This document shows, piece after piece, positions 6,341 through 12,667 of a stretch of DNA of 12,667 nt (position 1 is its first letter; every line of letters starts with the position of its first letter). The stretch is from JAAXZI01 sp045863575 (GTDB lineage: Bacteria > Planctomycetota > Phycisphaerae > UBA1845 > PWPN01). The notes beneath the pieces were generated by a model. The model saw only the letters and a list, made by a program, of their open reading frames with translations, made no database searches and had not been told where the DNA came from. The DNA lies in contig BTUC01000209.1 of assembly GCA_045863575.1 (NCBI GenBank), forward strand, positions 1 to 12,667, written 5' to 3'. A program made the position numbers and the translations under genes.

Positions 6341-9300
6341 ATGTCCAGCCGTCGTCAACTCCACCATTCGCACGCATGGATCATTACGATCCTGCTCGCG
6401 GCACCTGCCGCGGCCCAGGACCACGACCCGGTCCGCTCCGTTCTGCACGAGCCGGATCTGTCCGCTCAGCACAACCCCGATGAGTCGGCCATACACGAGC
6501 CGGCGCTGTCACGGGTTCACATCCCGGACGATTCGACGCTGCACAACCCGCTGACGTCCGTCGTTCACGACGTGGCCTGGTCGCAGATGCACAGGCCCGA
6601 GGAGTCGGTGCTGCATGATCCGGCCGTCTCCGTGCTGCACGACCCGGAAAGATCGGAACTCCACAGACCACTGGACTCGGCCATGCACTCGCCGATGATG
6701 TCCGACCAGCACGATCCGACGCAGTCCGGTCAACACGACCCGGTATTGTCGGCCACGGGCCACGACACAACGTTGTCATCCACACACAACCCCTTGACAT
6801 CCGATGTACATGATCCGGTCTGGTCGGGCATGCACGACCCCAGCAGGTCCGAGCAGCACAATCCGGCACGATCGGAGGTGCACGACCCGGCCAAGTCTGA
6901 CGAGCACGATCCGGTCCGCTCGGCCGTACACTCACCGCTGATGTCCGAGCAGCACAGTACCGATCAGTCCGCGCAGCATGAGCCCGGCGTCTCCCCACTG
7001 CATGACCCGGCGCTGTCCGCGAACCATATTCCCGGCACCTCGCAGGCGCACAACACGGCGACTTCCGGGATTCACGATCCGCACTGGTCGAGCATGCCAC
7101 ATGATCCGACACGTTCCCAGCAGGGCCACTTCCCGGTCGAGTCGGTGCTCCACGACCCGCAGCGGTCAACGCAGCACAACCCGAATCTCTCCAACAGCGG
7201 CCATGATCCGGCATTGTCAACGCACGGCCCCGACCTTTCGGCCATGCACAACACCGCGACCTCCGAGACGCACGATCCGGCCGTCTCCGCCGCTCATAAC
7301 CCCGACCTGTCGCAGCAGCACAATCCGCGCCGTTCCGACGTCCATGACCCGAAATGGAGCATGATGCACAAGCCGGAAAACTCCGTGCTGCACGATCCGG
7401 CGCGGTCCAACGTTCACCGGCCCGTCCGGTCGCAATTGCACGAGCCGTTGCGGTCGCTGACCCACTCCCCGTTCAACTCCGACCAGCACGATCCCAGAGG
7501 CTCGGTGGTCCACGACGTAGCGGTTTCCGGTATCCATGAGCCGACCATGTCGCCGTCACACTTCACGGCCGACTCGAACTTCCACGGTACGCTCCGCTCC
7601 GTGCTGCACAGCGCGGTAGAATCCTTCCACCACGACGCCCAAGGCTCGATCATAATTGGAGAACCCGATCCCGCGGGCGAACCGCTCCACCGATCCACCT
7701 TGTCGGCCAATCACCAACCACTCAATTCGGACATCCACGACCCGCACTGGTCCGGAATGCACGACCCGGGTCAATCCGAAGTGCACGACCCGGTCCGCTC
7801 CGTTGTACACTCGGTCCAACAGTCGGTTTTCCATCACGCTGTGGTCTCGGCCTGGCACGCACCGCTGAGCTCCAACCAGCACGATCCGGCGAAGTCGGCC
7901 ATTCACTCGCCGCTGACCTCGTCGCGGCATGATCCGGACACCTCGGCTACCCACGACCCGGCACTATCACAGGTCCACAACCCGGATCTTTCCGTCCAGC
8001 ACAACCCGCTCAACAGCGACATTCACGATCCGCACTGGTCGAGCATGCATGACCCGGTTGCGTCCGTGAACCACGACCCCATCCGGTCGCACGTCCACAT
8101 CGTGCCGCTGTCCCCGGGGCATCTGCCGACACCGTCGGCGGTGCACGTGGTGCGCACCTCGCAGCAGCACAATCCCAACGTCTCGGCGACGCATGACCCG
8201 GTCTGGTCGCGCAAGCACCGGCCGGTGAAGTCGGATCTGCACGATCCGCACTGGTCGGGAATGCACGACCCGCGTGGCTCGATCATTCACGAACCGGCGC
8301 GCTCGCAGGTGCATCTGCCGGCGGCGTCGATCTTCCATGAGCCACTCCGGTCGGTCGTACACTCGCCGTTGCGTTCGGATATCCACACTCCCAATCTGTC
8401 GATCCAGACGCACGACCCGGCCATCACCATGATCCACCGGCCGTTCAATTCGACCCAGCACGACGCGGCCCAGTCGGGCACACACGAACCGCTGCGCTCG
8501 GTCATCCACACGGCGGACATCTCGGCGGGACACGATCCGGCGCAGTCCACCGGACATGACGCGGCTATCTCCGAGGTGCACGAGGTCTTCCCGTCCTCGC
8601 AGCACGATGCCCTGGAGTCGGACATCCACGACCCCCACTGGTCGAGCATGCATGACGGTACGCTGTCGACCCACCACGACCCGGCGCGGTCCGAGGTGCA
8701 CAAGCCGGACACGTCGGACACGCACAACGCGGCAGACTCGGTGTGGCACTCCGCCACCATGTCCGTCCAGCATGATCCGGGCGTTTCGGATCAGCATGAT
8801 CCGGCCCTCTCATCGACCGGGCATGACACGGCGCTCTCGAGCCAGCATGACCCGCTCCGCTCAGACATCCATGACCCCGTCTGGACGTCGATGCACAAGC
8901 CGGAAGTCTCGGTCCTGCACGACCCGGCCCGGTCCAACGTTCACCCGGCCGCGCTGTCGGTTCATCACGACCCGGCCCGTTCCATCGTGCACGCGCCGTT
9001 CCAGTCCACGCAGCACGAGGCGGAGAAGTCGGCTCAGCATGACCCTGTTGTCTCGATGGGCCACGATCCGGGGCTCTCTCCGCAGCAGCTCGAGCCGGAG
9101 AAGTCCATCCTGCACAACCCGCTGACCAGTGACATTCACGACCCGCACTGGTCAGGCATGCACAGCCCGGATCTCTCGCCGCTGCACGACCCGGCCCGTT
9201 CGGTGGTTCACCGCCCCGAGGAGTCCGTCCAGCATGCGACCGTAACGTCGGCGACTCACTCGCCGGTGCTCTCACGGCAGCACGATGCGGCCACCTCCAC

Positions 9301-10108
9301 GGTCCACGATCCGGTCTGGTCGATGATGCACGATCCGGTCAAGTCGGTGGTTCATGACCCCTGGTGGTCGATGCAGCACGAACCGCAGCAGTCGATCCAG
9401 CATGACCCGGCCATCTCGGCGGTACACGACCCGCTCGCCTCCGCCCAGCACGATCCGGTGCGGTCGGCCGTCCACTCACCGGTCATGTCGCAGCACCACA
9501 ATCCCGCGGATTCAGCGGTGCACGACGCCGGCCTCTCCGCGGCTCGTGACTTCATCATCATCACTGAGCCGCCGGTGCTGGTCTCGGCAATTTCGCGGAG
9601 GGTGCACGGTGCGGCCGGTCCGTTCGATATCCCGCTGCCGCTCGATCCGCCAGCCTCGGCGGGCATCGAGTGCCGGCAGGGCGGCCCGCGGCAGGTCATC
9701 CTCACCTTCAGCAAGCCCGTGCAGGCAGCGGACGGGGCGCTGGACGGCAGCGAGGTTCTGCTCTCCGCCGGCATCCTGGGCGCTGTGAGCATCAGTGGGA
9801 ATGAAATGACCATCAACCTGAGCGGTGTTCCCGATCGCTCCTGCCTCACCATTATGCTGGCCGGCATCAGCGACTTCGCGGGCCATCTGCTCGAGGGCGA
9901 TAACGATGTGCACGTGCGTGTTCTGCACGCCGATGCCAACGGCGACGGCCAGGTGGCCAGCGGTGACATCACCCAGGTGAAGGCGGTTAGTGGAAGCACC
10001 ACAAACGCCAACAACTTCCGACGGGATGTCAATGCCGACGGCCAGATCGCCAGCGGTGATATCACGCAGACGAAGTCGCGCTCGGGCGGAAGCACGAGCT
10101 GTCCATAG
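6341..10108 (+). CDS. Giant secreted protein: 128 tandem H-D-P-x-x-S-x-x octapeptides with C-terminal dockerin-like domain
   Basis: The ATG at 6341 gives 1255 residues and an immediate signal peptide (WIITILLAAPAAAQ, cleavage near residue 26); GGGAAAGG at 6324-6331 precedes it. A GTG at 6311 would add ten residues and bury the signal. Residues 28-1068 are an array of octapeptides, consensus H-D-P-x-x-S-x-x, with His first in 127 of 128 units and Ser or Thr sixth in all. The array contains no Cys and no Tyr that I could find. Residues 1069-1197 form a beta-rich domain ending in LSGVPDRSCLTIMLAGISDFAG-type sequence, familiar from planctomycete surface proteins. Residues 1198-1209 (DANGDGQVASGD) and 1229-1240 (DVNADGQIASGD) are paired calcium-loop motifs of dockerin type I spacing. 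The protein is exported and probably surface-bound or part of a matrix. Metal binding, adhesion or a beta-solenoid are inferences. I do not recognise the repeat as a named family. Confidence 0.9.
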   Translation: MSSRRQLHHSHAWIITILLAAPAAAQDHDPVRSVLHEPDLSAQHNPDESAIHEPALSRVHIPDDSTLHNPLTSVVHDVAWSQMHRPEESVLHDPAVSVLHDPERSELHRPLDSAMHSPMMSDQHDPTQSGQHDPVLSATGHDTTLSSTHNPLTSDVHDPVWSGMHDPSRSEQHNPARSEVHDPAKSDEHDPVRSAVHSPLMSEQHSTDQSAQHEPGVSPLHDPALSANHIPGTSQAHNTATSGIHDPHWSSMPHDPTRSQQGHFPVESVLHDPQRSTQHNPNLSNSGHDPALSTHGPDLSAMHNTATSETHDPAVSAAHNPDLSQQHNPRRSDVHDPKWSMMHKPENSVLHDPARSNVHRPVRSQLHEPLRSLTHSPFNSDQHDPRGSVVHDVAVSGIHEPTMSPSHFTADSNFHGTLRSVLHSAVESFHHDAQGSIIIGEPDPAGEPLHRSTLSANHQPLNSDIHDPHWSGMHDPGQSEVHDPVRSVVHSVQQSVFHHAVVSAWHAPLSSNQHDPAKSAIHSPLTSSRHDPDTSATHDPALSQVHNPDLSVQHNPLNSDIHDPHWSSMHDPVASVNHDPIRSHVHIVPLSPGHLPTPSAVHVVRTSQQHNPNVSATHDPVWSRKHRPVKSDLHDPHWSGMHDPRGSIIHEPARSQVHLPAASIFHEPLRSVVHSPLRSDIHTPNLSIQTHDPAITMIHRPFNSTQHDAAQSGTHEPLRSVIHTADISAGHDPAQSTGHDAAISEVHEVFPSSQHDALESDIHDPHWSSMHDGTLSTHHDPARSEVHKPDTSDTHNAADSVWHSATMSVQHDPGVSDQHDPALSSTGHDTALSSQHDPLRSDIHDPVWTSMHKPEVSVLHDPARSNVHPAALSVHHDPARSIVHAPFQSTQHEAEKSAQHDPVVSMGHDPGLSPQQLEPEKSILHNPLTSDIHDPHWSGMHSPDLSPLHDPARSVVHRPEESVQHATVTSATHSPVLSRQHDAATSTVHDPVWSMMHDPVKSVVHDPWWSMQHEPQQSIQHDPAISAVHDPLASAQHDPVRSAVHSPVMSQHHNPADSAVHDAGLSAARDFIIITEPPVLVSAISRRVHGAAGPFDIPLPLDPPASAGIECRQGGPRQVILTFSKPVQAADGALDGSEVLLSAGILGAVSISGNEMTINLSGVPDRSCLTIMLAGISDFAGHLLEGDNDVHVRVLHADANGDGQVASGDITQVKAVSGSTTNANNFRRDVNADGQIASGDITQTKSRSGGSTSCP
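6422..9544 (+). repeat. 24-bp coding tandem array (128 octapeptide units)
   Basis: Units start at 6422 and end at 9544. The span is 1041 codons: 128 octads plus 17 net extra residues. Extras are single insertions in units 14, 28, 29, 32, 81, 98 and 110, one deletion in unit 33, and an 11-residue interruption (IGEPDPAGEPL) at 7655-7687. Thirteen units have Trp at position 5, starting at 6566, 6809, 7073, 7343, 7736, 8024, 8192, 8240, 8627, 8870, 9137, 9305 and 9353. Many of these are about 240-290 bp apart, which shows a higher-order repeat. Synonymous codons differ between near-identical units, so the array is diverged at DNA level. Confidence 0.95.
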
Positions 10109-10160
10109 CATGAGCCGCCCGCGGGCCAGACGCCCGGTGGGATACTGCTGATGCTTCCAG

Positions 10161-10193
10161 GGGCCGCCGGATTTCCCGGCGGCCCTTTCTTTC
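10161..10193 (+). terminator. Intrinsic terminator of the octapeptide-repeat gene
   Basis: A perfect 10-bp stem, GGGCCGCCGG (10161-10170) and CCGGCGGCCC (10176-10185), closes a 5-nt loop and is followed by TTTCTTTC. It lies 53 bp past the stop at 10108. On the other strand no T-run follows the stem, so it serves the + strand gene rather than the converging amidohydrolase gene. Confidence 0.88.
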
Positions 10194-10205
10194 GCGCCGG
10201 CCTCT

Positions 10206-11459
10206 TCAGGAGAGACGGAAGAATGAGGCGGCGTTTTCGTGCAGAATCCGCCGAGCCAGTCTTCGGGCCCCTTCCTGACGCAAATAGCCCGTGTCCAGTT
10301 TTTCCTGGAGCACCTGGCCGATGAGGTGCCGCACCAGTGAGAGGGTCCCGAAGGTCTCCTCTACGTGCCAGTTGTCGCCGCCCACCATCAACCGGGTTTC
10401 GTCGGGAAGGATTTCAATGGCCTCGTGCAGCGCCCGCTTGAAGTGCGTGGGGCTGAGCAACGCCCCCCAGGTGAGGTCCAGCCAGATGTTGCGGTAGACG
10501 AAGGCCAGGGCCAGCAGGTCGCTGCTCCAGGGATAAGCCAGGTGCATGAGCAGGAAGCGGGTCCGCGGATGACGCTCGATCAGCCCGGCCGCGTTCAACG
10601 GATGTGAGCCCCGGATTCGCGCCGTGCCCAGGTGCATCTGAAAGGGAATATCCCGCTCGCCGGCCAGGCGCGCCAGCCGATCCACCACCACGTCGCCAAA
10701 GGCCTTGCGCTGCTCGGGCGTCGGGTTCAGAAGTCCCCACGCCTCCCGGGCACGCTGTTCGTCGATGTCATCGAATTGAATCTCGCGATCGTATGCCAGG
10801 GCATTCTTGAGGCCGACCTGATGGCGGTCGCCCATGGTATCCACCGCTACCTCCAGAAAGGCCAGGTAGTCCTCGAACGACGCCAGGCGGCGGCCAAGCC
10901 TTTGAGCGTACTCGTGCGCGCTGTTGCCGTTGTGATCGCGCGAATCCGCGTGCCAGCCGACGGCGAGTGCGTTAATGCGAAAGACGGACTGGTAGCGCGG
11001 CCCGAGGGTCGCCCTCGCGTCCATCAGTGGATCGAGGTACGGATCGGTTATCACGCGCCGCACGCCGGCGCGATCGAGCACGGAAGGCACCCAGGAAGGA
11101 TCTGCATGGCGACGCCGGATCTCCTCGTCCACTCTGCGCCAGTTGTCCTCAGTCAAGCCCTCGTCACCCAACCCGTACAGTTCCCCCAGCGCCCAGACGA
11201 CGTTGCGAACAAACGTGCTGCTGCCGCTGCGCTCCACGAAAGGCGCAATGTCGCGCCAGTCCTGCGGGCGATCCGAGGCGGGCGCAGGAGGAGGTTCTTC
11301 AGTTCCTACCGGGTAGGGACGCTGCTGGGTCCAGCCAGCGTAGCTCTCCCGCAGGAGCTGCAAAAGGCCGACCTCCCGGTTCAGCAGCGTGGCTGGCATG
11401 TGGTGTTCATGTACGTCCAGAATCGGCTGGTCGGCGATATAGGTGCGGAGGTCAACCAT
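10206..11459 (-). CDS. Amidohydrolase-superfamily enzyme, uronate isomerase-like, substrate unknown
   Basis: This 417-residue protein starts at the ATG complementary to 11457-11459, with AAAGGA (11466-11471) 6 nt upstream. It has no signal peptide, so it is cytoplasmic. Amidohydrolase-fold metal ligands are visible: H17-x-H19 in ILDVHEHHMPA, H276 in FQMHLG, H306 in LLMHLAYPW and D362 in GGDNWH. K218 in VGLKNA could be a further active-site residue. The layout recalls the amidohydrolase 2 and uronate isomerase-like groups. The substrate could be a sugar acid or an aromatic/acyl compound; the sequence does not say. It converges on the octapeptide-repeat gene and diverges from pyrC, so it appears to be a single-gene unit. 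Fold assignment is confident, function is not. Confidence 0.85.
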   Translation of the reverse strand: MVDLRTYIADQPILDVHEHHMPATLLNREVGLLQLLRESYAGWTQQRPYPVGTEEPPPAPASDRPQDWRDIAPFVERSGSSTFVRNVVWALGELYGLGDEGLTEDNWRRVDEEIRRRHADPSWVPSVLDRAGVRRVITDPYLDPLMDARATLGPRYQSVFRINALAVGWHADSRDHNGNSAHEYAQRLGRRLASFEDYLAFLEVAVDTMGDRHQVGLKNALAYDREIQFDDIDEQRAREAWGLLNPTPEQRKAFGDVVVDRLARLAGERDIPFQMHLGTARIRGSHPLNAAGLIERHPRTRFLLMHLAYPWSSDLLALAFVYRNIWLDLTWGALLSPTHFKRALHEAIEILPDETRLMVGGDNWHVEETFGTLSLVRHLIGQVLQEKLDTGYLRQEGARRLARRILHENAASFFRLS

Positions 11460-11492
11460 CTCATATCCTTTCTGCTCGCGATCCCGGCGGAG

Positions 11493-11501
11493 ATTCTACC
11501 A
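11493..11501 (-). promoter_or_regulatory. Putative extended -10 element of the amidohydrolase gene
   Basis: Reading the minus strand, TGG followed by TAGAAT (complement of 11493-11498) forms an extended -10 pattern 33 nt before the ATG. I find no good -35 at the normal distance. A site in this position is expected because the gene diverges from pyrC. Confidence 0.35.
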
Positions 11502-11534
11502 TAAGCGTCGGCTGAGACACTGACGAGGCGTGCG

Positions 11535-11564
11535 TTCACCCCTGCCAGGCGAATCGGTTACAAT
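11535..11564 (+). promoter_or_regulatory. Putative sigma70-type promoter of pyrC
   Basis: TTCACC (11535-11540) and TACAAT (11559-11564) are separated by 18 nt, matching consensus at 4/6 and 5/6 positions. It would give a leader of about 70-75 nt. With the minus-strand -10 at 11493 it forms a compact divergent promoter region. Confidence 0.4.
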
Positions 11565-11644
11565 CCCCCCCGCCGGGTCCGTGGTGCACGGGAGTTCGTC
11601 ACCGCAGGACGACGTGGCGAAGGCATCTCCCCATGGTGAATGCG

Positions 11645-12667
11645 ATGGCAGAACGCAATGTGCTGATTACCGGTGGCCGGGTTATCGATCCCGCTTCGCG
11701 GCGCGATCAGATCGCCGATGTGCTGCTGGCCAACGGCAAGGTGGCTCGAATCGATCGCCAGATCGCAGAAACCGACGCCCACGGGCCTGACGGGCAGACC
11801 CCGCAGATTATCGATGCGAACGGGCTGATCGTCTGCCCCGGATTGATCGACATCCATGTGCACCTTCGCGAACCCGGTGACGAGGAGGAGGAGACGATCG
11901 CCACCGGCAGCGCGGCCGCCGTGGCCGGCGGCTTCACGACCGTTGCCTGCATGCCCAACACCCGCCCGACGCTCGACGATGAAGCCGCCGTCGAGTTCGT
12001 CTACCACCAGGCGTGGCGGGCCAACCTGTGCCATGTCTACCCGATCGGGGCCATCACCAAGAACCGTGAAGGTTTGGAACTTGCCGAGATGGGCCAGATG
12101 ATCCGGGCCGGCGCGGTCGGATTTTCCGATGACGGGGTTGGCGTGGCACGCACCGACGTGATGCTGCGTGCCATGCAGTACATGCACATGTTCAACCGGC
12201 CGCTGCTTCAGCACTGCGAAGACCCGGACGTGGCCGCCGGCGGGGTGATGAATGCCGGCGTCACCGCCACCCGGCTGGGGCTGCCCGGGATTAACCCCAT
12301 TGCCGAAGAGCTCATGATCCAGCGTGATCTGACGCTGGTACGGGCGACCGGCGCCCGCTACCACGTCTGCCATATTTCGACGGCTCGCGCAGTCGAGCTG
12401 GTGCGGCAGGCCAAGGCGGCCGGGCTCCCCGTCACCGCCGAGGTGTGCCCGCACCACCTGCTGCTGACGGAAGAGGCTTGCGCCACCTACGACACGAACT
12501 TCAAGATGAACCCTCCGCTGCGGACCAAAGCCGATGTGCAAGCCTGCCTGGAGGGGCTGGTTGACGGGACCATCGATTGCCTGGTCACAGACCACGCGCC
12601 CCACGGCATCCAGGAAAAGGAACGGGAATTCCTGGATGCGCCCTTTGGCATTATCGGACTGGAGAGC
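11645..12667 (+). CDS. pyrC: Dihydroorotase, class I, 5' part (3' end outside window)
   Basis: PyrC cyclises carbamoyl-aspartate to dihydroorotate in cytoplasmic pyrimidine synthesis. I chose the ATG at 11645 because GGTGA (11635-11639) lies 5 nt upstream; an in-frame ATG at 11633 with GAAGG at 11619 is an equal alternative adding four residues. The 341 visible codons run to the window edge, lacking perhaps 80-90 residues of a usual ~425. Hallmarks are H71-x-H73 with R75 in DIHVHLREPG, D162/D163 in GFSDDG, H190 in LLQHCED, H243 in YHVCHIST and D316 in VTDHAPHG. MPNTRPTLD and NFKMNPPLR are also typical of the family. All expected metal and substrate positions are present, so it should be active rather than one of the inactive dihydroorotase-like proteins. 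Whether pyrB is nearby lies outside the window. Confidence 0.95.
   Translation, partial: MAERNVLITGGRVIDPASRRDQIADVLLANGKVARIDRQIAETDAHGPDGQTPQIIDANGLIVCPGLIDIHVHLREPGDEEEETIATGSAAAVAGGFTTVACMPNTRPTLDDEAAVEFVYHQAWRANLCHVYPIGAITKNREGLELAEMGQMIRAGAVGFSDDGVGVARTDVMLRAMQYMHMFNRPLLQHCEDPDVAAGGVMNAGVTATRLGLPGINPIAEELMIQRDLTLVRATGARYHVCHISTARAVELVRQAKAAGLPVTAEVCPHHLLLTEEACATYDTNFKMNPPLRTKADVQACLEGLVDGTIDCLVTDHAPHGIQEKEREFLDAPFGIIGLES

Noticed and set aside
6384..9475. Several long open frames on the minus strand, and some in other plus frames, across the repeat region
   Set aside because: A 24-bp coding repeat without stops in one frame repeats the same stop-free pattern in other frames. The shadow products are Arg/Pro/Ser-rich and repetitive, lack start signals, and lie wholly inside the strong octapeptide gene.
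6422..9544. CRISPR array or minisatellite interpretation of the 24-bp periodicity
   Set aside because: There are no unique spacers between identical repeats. Units vary continuously, the reading frame is kept for 3.1 kb, and the peptide pattern is conserved while codons vary. It is a coding repeat.
11558..12604. A 348-codon minus-strand open frame opposite pyrC
   Set aside because: The plus strand encodes a dihydroorotase with all hallmark residues. The minus frame reads as a His/Gly/Val-rich shadow with no family features.

Overview
The window reads as a GC-rich bacterial chromosome segment, most likely from the Planctomycetota (Phycisphaerae-like). The inference rests on the dockerin-type C-terminus of the giant secreted protein, which resembles modules common in planctomycete surface proteins, on the high-GC coding bias, and on palindromic repeats that run into genes. 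This is judgement from recall, not a database result.

Region 1 (1-4650, + strand): the 3' part of an L-rhamnose isomerase gene, then a small three-helix membrane protein, then lutA-lutB-lutC. The three lut genes overlap by 4 bp (ATGA) at both junctions. LutABC oxidises L-lactate to pyruvate. Rhamnose breakdown through isomerase, kinase and aldolase yields L-lactaldehyde and then lactate, so the neighbours make a coherent deoxysugar/lactate unit. lutA carries an odd ~70-residue C-terminal tail encoded by palindromic repeat DNA.

Region 2 (4651-10200, + strand): two exported proteins. The first (4789-6015) is an aromatic-rich secreted protein of no family I recognise. The second (6341-10108) is the outstanding object of the window: a 1255-residue secreted protein with a signal peptide, 128 tandem octapeptides of consensus H-D-P-x-x-S-x-x covering about 1040 residues, a beta-rich linker domain and a C-terminal dockerin-like pair of calcium loops. 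The repeats have a second order of periodicity of roughly 10-12 octads, marked by Trp-containing units. The gene has a structured leader of about 220 nt with three hairpins, and a strong intrinsic terminator.

Region 3 (10206-12667): a minus-strand amidohydrolase-fold enzyme of unknown substrate, diverging from a plus-strand dihydroorotase gene (pyrC) that runs off the right edge. The ~185 bp between them holds plausible divergent promoters.

The best candidate for an undescribed system is the octapeptide-repeat dockerin protein, possibly together with its structured leader and the secreted protein next to it. All counts, coordinates and motifs were read by eye; family names come from recall, and nothing was searched.
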